A stretch of 64,000 nucleotides of DNA from Ruegeria sp. HKCCD4315 (GTDB taxonomy: Bacteria > Pseudomonadota > Alphaproteobacteria > Rhodobacterales > Rhodobacteraceae): contig NZ_WVRN01000002.1 in the NCBI RefSeq assembly GCF_013112245.1, positions 248,001 to 312,000 on the forward strand, written 5' to 3'. The notes under the pieces were generated by a model, which saw nothing but the letters and a program-made list of their open reading frames with translations, was not told where the DNA came from and ran no database searches. Shown piece by piece: positions 8,338-16,626 of the stretch (the stretch's first letter is position 1; every line of letters begins with the position of its first letter). The translations under genes and the position numbers were made by a program.

Positions 8338-9918
8338 ATGATTGTACGCAACATATACTACGCGGTGGCCTTTTTCGGCCTGCCCCTGACTTTGCTGCTT
8401 GGCTGGTTTTGGACCCCAGCGCTGTGGCTGTTGGTGATCGTGCTGCCCTATATCGCAATCGGGGCTTATGACCTGATGACGACCAAGCACAATGTGCTTA
8501 ATAACTATCCGGTTCTGGGCCATTTTCGTTACATGCTGGAATTCGTCAGCCCAGAAATACGCCAGTACTTTGTTGAAACCAACGAAAGCGGACGGCCCTT
8601 CAACCGGATCACGCGCAGTCTGGTCTATGCTCGTGCCAAAGGCCAACAGGATACACAGGCGTTTGGCACCCAGTACGACATCACGCAGGTAGGCTATCAC
8701 CGCACCAACCATTCTCTGTCGCCGAAAGAAGTGGAAAAAAGCGAAGAGCGGGCGACGCTGGGCGGCCCGCAATGTTCCAAGCCTTACGATGCGTCGCGCT
8801 TGAACGTTTCAGCGATGAGCTTCGGAGCGCTGAGCCATACCGCGATCCGGGCGTTGAATGGTGGCGCCAAAGACGGTGGGTTTGCCCATAACACAGGAGA
8901 GGGTGGTATTAGCCCGCATCATTTGGCGGAAGGCGGTGATCTCATTTGGCAGATTGGCACGGGCTATTTCGGCTGCCGCACCCCCGAAGGTGGGTTTGAC
9001 AAGGACAAGTTTGCAGAGAAAGCCCAAAAGGACGTGGTCAAAGCCATTGAGATCAAGCTGAGCCAGGGTGCGAAACCTGCCCATGGCGGGGTTCTACCTG
9101 CGGTCAAAGTCGACGAGGAAATCGCAGAAATTCGCGGTGTTGAACCCCATAAGGATGTAATTTCACCCCCGGCACATTCGGCCTTCGATACCCCCACCGG
9201 GCTGATGGAGTTTGTGCAGCATCTGCGTGAGATGTCGGACGGCAAGCCAGTGGGTTTCAAGCTGTGCATCGGTAAACGGTCCGAATTCATGAGTATCTGC
9301 AAGGCAATGCTGGATACCGGGATTTTGCCCGATTTTGTCACAGTCGACGGGGCCGAAGGCGGCACCGGCGCTGCGCCCGTGGAATACTCCAACAGGTTGG
9401 GGATGCCGTTGAACGAAGGGTTGATCTTTGTCGATAACTGCTTGCGTGGCATCGGTGTGCGCGACAAGGTCCGCGTCATCTGTTCCGGTAAGGTCGCAAC
9501 AGGCTATGACATGATCGAAAAACTCGCCTTGGGCGCAGATATGTGCAATTCGGCCCGCGCGATGCTGTTTGCCGTGGGCTGTATCCAGTCGCTGCATTGT
9601 AATACCAACCGCTGTCCCACGGGCATCGCCACTCAGGATCAGGAACGCGCGAAGGCTGTGTATGTGCCGCAAAAACGTCAGCGGGTGAATCGCTATCATG
9701 ATGCCACGCTGGAAAGCTTCCGCGAAATTCTGGGTGCAATGGGCTACGAAAAGGTCACGGACTTGCACCCGTCGGATATTCTGCGCCGCTCAACAGACGA
9801 AAAAGAGTTCACATATGCGGACCTTTATGAACGGCTTCCCGAAGGTGGGTTGCTGTCAGACAGTGTCCCTGCGGGATTTGCAAGCGATTGGGAGCGTGCA
9901 TCGGCCCAACGGTTCTGA
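8338..9918 (+). CDS. membrane-anchored FMN-binding glutamate synthase-family protein
   Basis: 526 residues. Two membrane helices (about 5-48) precede a glutamate synthase large-subunit-like (beta/alpha)8 domain that binds FMN. Conserved parts include the SFGALSHTAIRALN and NTGEGGISPHH stretches, AEGGTGAAP, and the iron-sulfur cysteine pattern GCIQSLHCNTNRCPTG. It lacks the amidotransferase domain of true GltB, and the physiological role of this stand-alone family is not established. A GGAG ribosome site precedes the ATG. Its place right behind the PoxB-like gene suggests a shared role, perhaps redox chemistry at the membrane, but this is inference. Confidence 0.85.
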   Translation: MIVRNIYYAVAFFGLPLTLLLGWFWTPALWLLVIVLPYIAIGAYDLMTTKHNVLNNYPVLGHFRYMLEFVSPEIRQYFVETNESGRPFNRITRSLVYARAKGQQDTQAFGTQYDITQVGYHRTNHSLSPKEVEKSEERATLGGPQCSKPYDASRLNVSAMSFGALSHTAIRALNGGAKDGGFAHNTGEGGISPHHLAEGGDLIWQIGTGYFGCRTPEGGFDKDKFAEKAQKDVVKAIEIKLSQGAKPAHGGVLPAVKVDEEIAEIRGVEPHKDVISPPAHSAFDTPTGLMEFVQHLREMSDGKPVGFKLCIGKRSEFMSICKAMLDTGILPDFVTVDGAEGGTGAAPVEYSNRLGMPLNEGLIFVDNCLRGIGVRDKVRVICSGKVATGYDMIEKLALGADMCNSARAMLFAVGCIQSLHCNTNRCPTGIATQDQERAKAVYVPQKRQRVNRYHDATLESFREILGAMGYEKVTDLHPSDILRRSTDEKEFTYADLYERLPEGGLLSDSVPAGFASDWERASAQRF

Positions 9919-10007
9919 CGCACTGAAGGGTCGATCATTGGCGTTTAATCCCCAAGCCTGTATGGACATAGATCGAAGAATGCGATTCTGATCAGGGGGC
10001 CAAGGAC

Positions 10008-10394
10008 TTGCAGCGAACACTCATGTACCTCGCCGTCTTTGTCGGCGGCGCGCTTGGGTCGGTGCTGCGCGAAATGCTGTCGCTTGAAATACCCGGCGTG
10101 CCCTTCGTGACTGCAACCTTCGGGATCAATATTGCCGCCTGTCTGTTCATCGGCTGGCTCTACGCGGTGCGGCACAGGGTTCACGCCCATGTCATCCATC
10201 TAGGCGCGGTTGGGTTTTGCGGAGGGTTGTCGACCTTTTCCTCATTCGTAGCCGAGCTCGACCGGCTGTCCCAAGCAGATATCGCCTATATGGTCGCAGC
10301 TCTGGCCCTTGAAATTGTTTTTGGTCTTGCCGCCGCCATCCTGGGTGAAGCGATCGGGCGCAAGTACCACGCAGGAGAGCACCCGGATGAGTGA
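10008..10394 (+). CDS. crcB: fluoride channel subunit CrcB/Fluc, first copy
   Basis: 128 residues with four membrane helices and the family signature GFCGGLSTFSSF. Fluc channels export fluoride as dual-topology dimers. A TTG start at 10008 is preferred because GGGGG at 9995-9999 is spaced correctly; an ATG at 10023 would give a shorter N-terminus with poorly spaced ribosome site. The second copy starts inside its 3' end (8-base overlap), which fits a two-gene heterodimeric Fluc. No fluoride riboswitch is recognisable upstream. Confidence 0.9.
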   Translation: MQRTLMYLAVFVGGALGSVLREMLSLEIPGVPFVTATFGINIAACLFIGWLYAVRHRVHAHVIHLGAVGFCGGLSTFSSFVAELDRLSQADIAYMVAALALEIVFGLAAAILGEAIGRKYHAGEHPDE

Positions 10395-10749
10395 TCTCTA
10401 TTTACACGCAGCATTTGCTTTGGGCGGCGGTCTGGGCGCGGTCGCTCGGCATATGCTCAACCGTATGATCACGCATGAACTGCCGCTTTCGACACTCATC
10501 GTGAATGTGGTGGGTTGCCTGTTGCTGGGTTTGTGGGCGGGTTATCTGGGTGAACCCCACTTAATGCCCGAGGAGGAACGCCGTTTGGTCTTTGGTTTCT
10601 GCGGAGGCTTCACCACGTTTTCCAGCTTTGCCTATCAGTCCCTGCAACTCCACCGCGAGCGTACCATCCTGATGGCAGCAGGGAACATTTTGCTGAGTGT
10701 AGCTTTGTGCTGGATTGCGTTCTGGTTCGGCCTTCAAGCGATGTGGTGA
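10387..10749 (+). CDS. crcB: fluoride channel subunit CrcB/Fluc, second copy
   Basis: 120 residues from the ATG at 10387, with an AGGAG ribosome site at 10374-10378. Four membrane helices and the signature GFCGGFTTFSSF mark it as a Fluc channel. It is not a near-identical copy of its upstream partner, so the pair is expected to form an antiparallel heterodimer in the inner membrane that lowers cytoplasmic fluoride. Translation is probably coupled through the 8-base overlap. Confidence 0.92.
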   Translation: MSDLYLHAAFALGGGLGAVARHMLNRMITHELPLSTLIVNVVGCLLLGLWAGYLGEPHLMPEEERRLVFGFCGGFTTFSSFAYQSLQLHRERTILMAAGNILLSVALCWIAFWFGLQAMW

Positions 10750-10792
10750 GGTTTTCACTTGAGTCCGGCTGCGAATTTCGCATCCATAAGGC

Positions 10793-11092
10793 ATGGCTGA
10801 CCCAACCCCTCCTTCCGATCTCAAGTCCCGACGTGCACTGGACAATACGGTGTTGGCCTTTCTACGAACCGAGTTGGCCAACCGGCGCACCTTGCTGGCC
10901 TATGTAAAAACCGCCTTGGGGGTGGCGATTGCAGGATTTGGATTAATGCAGTTTGCGGATGCGGATTCGGTTTTTGTCTGGGTTGGAATGGCTGTTCTAC
11001 CTTTATCAGTTTTGATTTTGGTCTATGGCATCATCGACTACATCCATATTCGCCGCCGGATCGAACAGGAAAAGCGTGACGCGCGGGTCTGA
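10793..11092 (+). CDS. DUF202 family small membrane protein
   Basis: 99 residues. The N-terminal half carries the DUF202 pattern LAFLRTELANRRTLLAYVKTALG, split here as LAFLRTELANRRTLLAYVKT followed by a first helix (about 35-53). A second helix at about 62-84 and a charged tail (RRRIEQEKR) follow. The family has no firmly assigned function; relatives include a vacuolar polyphosphate-linked protein in yeast. It follows crcB by 43 bases and may share its transcript. Confidence 0.8.
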   Translation: MADPTPPSDLKSRRALDNTVLAFLRTELANRRTLLAYVKTALGVAIAGFGLMQFADADSVFVWVGMAVLPLSVLILVYGIIDYIHIRRRIEQEKRDARV

Positions 11093-11114
11093 GGGTGAGC
11101 CATCGGATACAGGG

Positions 11115-12047
11115 TCAGCTTGACCGAAACGCGGTCGGGGCCTGACCGAATTCTGCTTTGAACGCGCGGGTCATCGCGCTGGCGTTTTCGTACCCGCAAC
11201 GCCCAGCGATCTCGGCGATGGATTGTTCTGTTTCCTCTGCCAGATTACGCGCTAGCGTCAGTCGCAAACGCCGATAAAGTGCCTGCGGGGTGGTTTTCAG
11301 TTCGGCACGTATGCGGGTTTCGATCCGTTTTTGCGAACATCCGATGCGCCGCGCGATCTGTGTGATTGACAACGGGGTTTCAATATTTGCCTGCATCACG
11401 TCCAACGCCCGATTGACCAGTTTGTCTTCGGATTTCAATGGCAAAGAATAGGGATCGCGCCCGTTTCGCCCCATCAGTAATTGCGCCACCTCCAGAGACA
11501 ATAGCGGGCCGTGATCCTGCCGAATAAGTGCTGAGGCGAGATCGAACGCCGCCATCGCCCCGGAACAGGTCAGCCGATTGCCATCGATGACAAAGCGTTC
11601 ACGCACGGTTTCAACCGCCGGAAACTGTTCTTCGAACCGAGATAACTCGTCCCAGTGAATGGTTGCCCGATGCTCATCCAGCAAACCCGCGCGCGCCAAA
11701 AGCCAACTGCCGGTATCCAACCCTGCGATCTTCGTATGCCGTTTTGCCGCTGCCAGCACGACCCGAATGGTTGCCCGTGTATCGAGTTTCAGAAAACCAT
11801 AAGACGGCATGACCACAAGGACATCGCCCCTTTGATCCCCAATCGCTCCGTCCGGGGTGACACTCAGCCCGCTCGAGCTTTGGACCGGTGTTCCGTCCAG
11901 TGTGCAGAACCTCCACACATAGAGCGATTGATGTGACATGTTGTTCGCCGCTCGCAGCGGTTCGACCATGTTTGCTAGGCAATGGTTCGAAAACCCGTTG
12001 AAGAGCAGAATGTTGTATCGCCGTGGCAAAAATTTCGAATTCTGCAT
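11115..12047 (-). CDS. GlxA-type AraC family transcriptional regulator
   Basis: 310 residues. The N-terminal part (about 10-190) is a DJ-1/PfpI-like class I glutamine-amidotransferase-fold sensor; the usual nucleophile Cys is replaced (AGLDTGSWLLARAGL). The C-terminal part (about 215-310) is a double AraC helix-turn-helix, with IGCSQKRIETRIRAEL and IAGRCGYENASAMTRAFK as the two helix regions. Regulators of this architecture control carnitine, glycine betaine or arginine catabolism in pseudomonads. The gene is divergent from an acyl-CoA dehydrogenase/ligase/CaiD set, its likely target. Confidence 0.88.
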   Translation of the reverse strand: MQNSKFLPRRYNILLFNGFSNHCLANMVEPLRAANNMSHQSLYVWRFCTLDGTPVQSSSGLSVTPDGAIGDQRGDVLVVMPSYGFLKLDTRATIRVVLAAAKRHTKIAGLDTGSWLLARAGLLDEHRATIHWDELSRFEEQFPAVETVRERFVIDGNRLTCSGAMAAFDLASALIRQDHGPLLSLEVAQLLMGRNGRDPYSLPLKSEDKLVNRALDVMQANIETPLSITQIARRIGCSQKRIETRIRAELKTTPQALYRRLRLTLARNLAEETEQSIAEIAGRCGYENASAMTRAFKAEFGQAPTAFRSS

Positions 12048-12069
12048 GATATACGCCTAAAACTGCATG
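12042..12069. promoter_or_regulatory. direct repeat CTGCATG, possible AraC-type operator
   Basis: CTGCATG occurs at 12042-12048 and again at 12063-12069, exactly 21 bases apart (two helical turns), in the 80-base divergent region. The first copy covers the start codon of the regulator gene. Tandem half-sites two turns apart are typical binding sites of AraC-family proteins, so this could serve autorepression and activation of the catabolic genes. Only seven bases are shared, so chance is possible. Confidence 0.4.
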
Positions 12070-12127
12070 TCGAGAATTTGAGGGATGACGTTCTTTGGGT
12101 CAACTACTGATCCAAGGGATACGCGCC

Positions 12128-13288
12128 ATGCAATTCGGTTTGTCCGAAGAACAAGAAATGATCGTCTCGACGGTCCGCAGCTTTGTTGAAAACGAAATCT
12201 ACCCGCATGAAGAGGTGGTCGAGCGCAGTGGTACCGTCCCGCTCGAGTTGGGCAACGAGATCAAGCAGAAATGCATCGATCTGGGATTTTATGCTTGTAA
12301 CTTCCCCGAAGAGGTCGGTGGCGCGGGCTTGTCCCATCTGGATTTCACTCTTGTTGAGCGCGAGCTTGGCCGCGGATCGATGGCGCTGACGCATTTCTTT
12401 GGACGCCCGCAAAACATCCTGATGGCCTGCAATGATGAGCAACGCGAACGTTATCTGCTGCCTTCCGTACGCGGTGAAAAGATGGATGCTTTGGCGATGA
12501 CCGAACCGGATGCCGGGTCGGACGTGCGCGGCATGAAATGTCAGGCAGTGCGCGATGGGGGTGACTGGGTAGTCAACGGCTCGAAACACTTCATTTCTGG
12601 TGCGGAACACGCGGATTTCTTCATTGTCTTTATCGCAACCGGCGTGGACGAAACCCCCAAAGGCCCCAAAAAGCGCATCACCACTTTCCTGGTGGATCGC
12701 GGCACCCCGGGCTTTGAAGTGCGCGAAGGGTACAATTCGGTCAGCCACAAGGGCTACAAGAATTATATCCTTTATTTCGACAATTGCCGTCTGCCGGATG
12801 CGCAGGTTCTGGGCGAAGTCGATGGTGGTTTTGCCGTTATGAACGAATGGCTCTACGCAACTCGCTTGACGGTTGCGGCGTTCTCGGTTGGGCGCGCGCG
12901 GCGCTGCTTTGACTATGCGCTGAACTATGCGGCCGAGCGCAAGCAGTTCGGCCAGCCTATTGGCAAGTTTCAGGGCGTCGGCTTCCAGATCGCAGACATG
13001 ATCACCGAGATCGACGCCGCCGACTGGCTGACCCTTGCCGCCGCCTGGCGTCTGGACCAAAACCTGCCTTCGAACCGTGAGATTGCCTCGGCCAAGCTTT
13101 ATGCTTCTGAAACGTTGGCGCGAGTGACGGATGCGACGCTGCAAATCTATGGTGGTATGGGTCTGATGGACGACTTCCCGATCGAGCGTTTCTGGCGCGA
13201 TGCACGCGTTGAACGCATCTGGGACGGCACCAGTGAAATTCAGCGCCACATCATCAGCCGTGATCTTCTGCGTCCACTGGGCGCCTGA
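12128..13288 (+). CDS. acyl-CoA dehydrogenase
   Basis: 386 residues from the ATG at 12128, which has AAGGGA before it; an earlier TTG is unlikely. The three-domain flavoprotein layout is clear: MTEPDAGSDV (FAD/substrate loop), a central beta domain, and a C-terminal helical domain with ERKQFGQPIGKFQGV, QIYGGMGLMDDFPIERFWRDARV and the end motif IWDGTSEIQRHIISR. It oxidises or, in the CaiA case, works with an acyl-CoA thioester. It leads the operon with the NDP-forming ligase (2-base gap) and the CaiD-like gene, so a crotonobetainyl-CoA or related substrate is plausible but not proven. Confidence 0.9.
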   Translation: MQFGLSEEQEMIVSTVRSFVENEIYPHEEVVERSGTVPLELGNEIKQKCIDLGFYACNFPEEVGGAGLSHLDFTLVERELGRGSMALTHFFGRPQNILMACNDEQRERYLLPSVRGEKMDALAMTEPDAGSDVRGMKCQAVRDGGDWVVNGSKHFISGAEHADFFIVFIATGVDETPKGPKKRITTFLVDRGTPGFEVREGYNSVSHKGYKNYILYFDNCRLPDAQVLGEVDGGFAVMNEWLYATRLTVAAFSVGRARRCFDYALNYAAERKQFGQPIGKFQGVGFQIADMITEIDAADWLTLAAAWRLDQNLPSNREIASAKLYASETLARVTDATLQIYGGMGLMDDFPIERFWRDARVERIWDGTSEIQRHIISRDLLRPLGA

Positions 13289-13290
13289 CC

Positions 13291-15306
13291 ATGAACAAAG
13301 ACCTGACCCGGCTTTTGCGCCCGAAAACTATCGCTGTCATTGGCGGTGGTGTCTGGTGTCAGCAGGTTATTCTGCAATCCGAACGTATGGGCTATGCCGG
13401 GCAAATCTGGCCAGTTCATCCCAAAGCCAACGAAATCGCGGGACACAAGGTTTATGGCCAGATCGAAGACCTGCCTGAAGCCCCGGATGCGGTGTTCATT
13501 GGCATCAACCGCCACGCCACTATTGAGGCGGTTCAGGTCCTTTCCAGCATGAGCGCGGGCGGGGCGGTCTGTTTTGCCTCGGGTTTTTCCGAAGCCGTCG
13601 CTGAAGACGACACCGGCGGGGACTTGCAGGCGCAGCTGATCGCCGCAGCCGGTGACATGCCCATTCTTGGCCCGAATTGTTATGGCTACATCAACGCGCT
13701 GGACGGTGCGCTGTTGTGGCCGGACCAGCACGGGGCGACGCCGGTGGACAAAGGCGTCGCGATCCTGACTCAAAGTTCGAATATCTCGATCAACCTGACC
13801 ATGCAGAAACGCGGCTTGCCGATTGCCTATATGGTGGCTTGCGGAAACATGGCGCAAACCAGTCAAGCGCAGATCGCTGCGGCCTTGCTTGATGATCCGC
13901 GCGTGACAGCCCTGGGTTTGCACGTCGAAGGTTTCAAGGACATCCGCGAGTGGGAGGCGCTGGCCGCAAAGGCCCATGCAAAGGGCATTCCGCTGGCCGC
14001 CCTAAAGGTCGGCGCTTCGGAACAGGCGCAGGCAGCGACGGTGTCTCATACAGCGTCTCTGGCAGGAAGTGATGCGGGCGCGCAGGCGTTGTTGGACCGG
14101 CTTGGTATCCCGCGTCTTTCGTCGCTACCGGATTTCCTCGAAACGTTGAAACTGCTGCACTGCTACGGTCCATTACCCAGCGGTAACATAGCCTCGATCA
14201 GCTGTTCGGGGGGCGAGGCGAGCCTGATTGCAGACATGGCGGTCGGCACCGGTTTGACCTTCCCACCGCTAAGTGATGATAAAAAGACCCATCTACGCAA
14301 TGCGCTAGGTCCTATGGTGGCGCTGAACAATCCGCTGGATTATCACACCTATATCTGGCGCGATGAACGCGCGATGTCGCAGGCATGGTCCGGTATGACG
14401 GGTGAGGATATCGACCTGACGTTTTCTATCGTCGATTATCCGACCACCGACGCCACAGATTGGACCTGTGCAACGCGGGCGGCCTTGCAAGTTCGTGCGG
14501 ACACTGGGGCACGGTTTGCCATTGTCGCGACCCTGCCAGAGTTACTGCCTGAAGATGTGGCGAAAGACCTGATGACAGGCGGCGTCGTGCCTTTTATGGG
14601 TATCCGTGAAGCGCTTGCCGCCACGCGCGCGGCGGGTCAGGTCCGTGCCCCCTGTTTGCAGCCCGTTTTGCTGCCAGGCAGCGTCGAGGCGTCCGGAACC
14701 CTTACCGAGGGGGTGTCCAAACAGGCGCTGGCAGAATGCGGTTTGCGCATCCCTCAAAACCGCACAGTCAGTGGCGCAGAAGAAATCAGCAAAGCGGTGC
14801 AGGATATGCGCGCCCCTTTTGCGGTGAAAGGCGTAGGGCTTGCGCACAAATCAGAATACGCCGCCGTTCGGCTGGGCATCCAGGCCGAAGACGTGGCCGA
14901 TGTAGCGGCCGAAATCGGCACCGAAGCCATTCTGATAGAAGAGATGATCACGGGGACCGTTGCGGAACTTTTGGTTGGTGTTGTTCGTGATCCGGCGCAT
15001 GGGTTTGTATTGACCATTGGGGCAGGGGGCGTACTGACCGAAGTCATGCGTGACACAGTTTCTCTGCTGGTGCCCAGCGTGCCCGAAGACATCCGCACGG
15101 CTCTTGACCAGCTGAAAATCGCACCTCTGCTTGCAGGCTATCGCGGCCAACCGGGGGCTGATATGGATTCGATCATTGCCGCAGTCGATGCTGTTCAGGC
15201 TTATGTTTTGCAAAACGCCGACACGCTCGGCGAGGTCGAGATTAACCCTCTCCTCTGCACGCGGGACGACGCGGTTGCGGTGGATGCACTTATAAGGAAG
15301 GCCTGA
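13291..15306 (+). CDS. NDP-forming acyl-CoA synthetase (acetate-CoA ligase family)
   Basis: 671 residues. The N-terminal CoA-binding Rossmann domain (PKTIAVIGGGVWC) is followed by succinyl-CoA-ligase-like domains (ILTQSSNISI, ISCSGGEASLIAD). A C-terminal ATP-grasp domain follows (PFAVKGVGLAHKSEYAAVRLG, shown in part; GFVLTIGAGGVLTEVMRD). It would make a CoA thioester using ATP with ADP release. In classical cai operons this activation step is done by the AMP-forming CaiC or a CoA-transferase, so this is a non-orthologous substitute. The position between an acyl-CoA dehydrogenase and a CaiD-like enzyme supports that role. Confidence 0.87.
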   Translation: MNKDLTRLLRPKTIAVIGGGVWCQQVILQSERMGYAGQIWPVHPKANEIAGHKVYGQIEDLPEAPDAVFIGINRHATIEAVQVLSSMSAGGAVCFASGFSEAVAEDDTGGDLQAQLIAAAGDMPILGPNCYGYINALDGALLWPDQHGATPVDKGVAILTQSSNISINLTMQKRGLPIAYMVACGNMAQTSQAQIAAALLDDPRVTALGLHVEGFKDIREWEALAAKAHAKGIPLAALKVGASEQAQAATVSHTASLAGSDAGAQALLDRLGIPRLSSLPDFLETLKLLHCYGPLPSGNIASISCSGGEASLIADMAVGTGLTFPPLSDDKKTHLRNALGPMVALNNPLDYHTYIWRDERAMSQAWSGMTGEDIDLTFSIVDYPTTDATDWTCATRAALQVRADTGARFAIVATLPELLPEDVAKDLMTGGVVPFMGIREALAATRAAGQVRAPCLQPVLLPGSVEASGTLTEGVSKQALAECGLRIPQNRTVSGAEEISKAVQDMRAPFAVKGVGLAHKSEYAAVRLGIQAEDVADVAAEIGTEAILIEEMITGTVAELLVGVVRDPAHGFVLTIGAGGVLTEVMRDTVSLLVPSVPEDIRTALDQLKIAPLLAGYRGQPGADMDSIIAAVDAVQAYVLQNADTLGEVEINPLLCTRDDAVAVDALIRKA

Positions 15307-15309
15307 AAA

Positions 15310-16089
15310 ATGGACCCAATCAAAACCCGCCGCGACGGAACGATCCTCGAGGTGACGCTGGACCGCCCCAAGGCCAATGCCATTGACCTTGCCACCAGCA
15401 GAATCATGGGCGAGGTCTTTGCCGCATTTCGCGACGACCCAGAGCTTCGCGTAGCCATTCTGACCGGCGCGGGCGATAAATTCTTTTGCCCCGGCTGGGA
15501 CCTGAAAGCTGCCGCCGATGGTGACGCGGTGGACGGGGATTATGGTGTTGGCGGGTTTGGAGGTCTGCAAGAGCTGCGCGACCTGAACAAGCCCGTGATC
15601 GCAGCCGTGAACGGCATCGCCTGTGGGGGCGGGCTTGAGCTTGCCCTTTCAGCGGACATGATCTTTGCCGCTGATCACGCCACTTTTGCCCTACCGGAAA
15701 TCCGCTCGGGCACTGTGGCAGATGCTGCCAGCGTCAAGCTGCCCAAACGCATTCCATATCACATTGCCATGGAACTGCTGCTGACCGGGCGTTGGTTCGA
15801 TGCGGAAGAAGCCAATCGTTGGGGGCTGGTGAATGAGATCGTCGCTGCCGATCAACTCATGGACCGTGCCTGGGAACTTGCCCGCCTTCTGGCCTCGGGG
15901 CCGCCTTTGGTTTATGCGGCAATCAAGGAGATCGTGCGCGACGCCGAGGATACCAAATTCCAGGATGCGATGAACCATATCACCAAACGTCAGCTGCGCA
16001 CTGTTGACGTACTCTATGCCAGTGAAGATCAACTGGAAGGTGCCCGCGCCTTTGCCGAAAAACGCGATCCGGTTTGGAAAGGGAAATAA
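15310..16089 (+). CDS. caiD: carnitinyl-CoA dehydratase-like enoyl-CoA hydratase
   Basis: 259 residues of the crotonase fold. The sequence matches E. coli CaiD closely as I remember it: GTILEVTLDRPKANAID near the start, VAILTGAGDKFFCPGWDLKA, NGIACGGGLELALSADMIFA and the C-terminal FAEKRDPVWKGK. CaiD interconverts crotonobetainyl-CoA and carnitinyl-CoA. The oxyanion-hole and acid residues lie in the GWDLK and GGGLELA loops. The second conserved loop ends TVADAASVKL where many crotonases have a Gly-rich stretch. The ribosome site AAGGAAGG ends ten bases before the ATG. It closes the operon. A general enoyl-CoA hydratase role remains possible. Confidence 0.8.
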   Translation: MDPIKTRRDGTILEVTLDRPKANAIDLATSRIMGEVFAAFRDDPELRVAILTGAGDKFFCPGWDLKAAADGDAVDGDYGVGGFGGLQELRDLNKPVIAAVNGIACGGGLELALSADMIFAADHATFALPEIRSGTVADAASVKLPKRIPYHIAMELLLTGRWFDAEEANRWGLVNEIVAADQLMDRAWELARLLASGPPLVYAAIKEIVRDAEDTKFQDAMNHITKRQLRTVDVLYASEDQLEGARAFAEKRDPVWKGK

Positions 16090-16096
16090 ACAAACC

Positions 16097-16138
16097 CAGC
16101 GATCAGTAGGTGGATTTGCCATTTACTGATCCACGCTG
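16097..16138. repeat. inverted repeat between caiD-like gene and downstream ORF
   Basis: GATCAGTA at 16101-16108 pairs with TACTGATC at 16124-16131, and an outer CAGCG/CGCTG pair extends the stem with a three-base bulge. An alternative inner pairing (GTGGAT with ATCCAC) uses the same bases. There is no T-run, so it may be a weak or Rho-dependent terminator of the cai-like operon, or an operator for the next gene. Confidence 0.5.
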
Positions 16139-16155
16139 CGGGTGCACAATAAGTT

Positions 16156-16626
16156 ATGCCTTATTTCGAGCGTAAACCCTACGAAAACCCGTCACGCGTA
16201 ATTAGCTCTGTTGCATCGCAGCCAGACACTCAACCGATTTCGGATATCGCGCGTCGCGTGCTTGAGACAGAGCGCGGCAACCAAAAACATCTTGAAGGGC
16301 CTTTTACCTGTCGCAAGATCTGCCATCCCGGCGGTACGGCCACAATCTTGTTGTCCTTTGCTGCGGCTGATGGTGACGAGCCGGTTGAAATGCAGTTCGA
16401 ACCCGGTGATCTGACCAATCCGAATGGGGATATTCTGCCTGCAAACCGCGTAAACGTTGTTCCACCCCAAATCCAACTGGCTGCCGGAGAGACCACAGAT
16501 GTAGCGATTGTAGTCACCGTGCCGGATTTGACGGAACCGGGCGCTTATCATGGCCGGATCGCCTGCACCGGGACCGAGCAAACTTCGATCGTTGTGGTGT
16601 TTGAGGTTGCGGGCGCTCAGACCTGA
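16156..16626 (+). CDS. hypothetical protein, single beta-sandwich domain
   Basis: 156 residues, no signal peptide, no membrane helix. From about residue 50 on, the pattern of short strands and the phrase LAAGETTDVAIVVTVPDLTEPGAYHG (given in part) resembles Ig-like or NEW3-type domains, but I do not recognise the family. Cys51 and Cys55 (CRKIC) could bind metal or form a disulfide. No strong ribosome site precedes the ATG. Its last ten bases overlap the 3' end of the convergent polyprenyl synthase gene. Whether it belongs with the encapsulin-like operon is unknown. Confidence 0.6.
   Translation: MPYFERKPYENPSRVISSVASQPDTQPISDIARRVLETERGNQKHLEGPFTCRKICHPGGTATILLSFAAADGDEPVEMQFEPGDLTNPNGDILPANRVNVVPPQIQLAAGETTDVAIVVTVPDLTEPGAYHGRIACTGTEQTSIVVVFEVAGAQT

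Noticed and set aside
9919..10007. Fluoride riboswitch (crcB motif) before the crcB pair
   Set aside because: The spacer has no recognisable GGNGAUGG-type start or the conserved pseudoknot pattern; the CTGATCAGGGG near its end is not enough.
12104..13249. Long open frame on the minus strand (381 codons)
   Set aside because: It is antisense to the acyl-CoA dehydrogenase gene and its translation has no fold or family pattern; third-position GC bias explains its length.
16097..16138. Intrinsic terminator after the caiD-like gene
   Set aside because: The inverted repeat is real but no T-tract follows it, so I list it only as a repeat.
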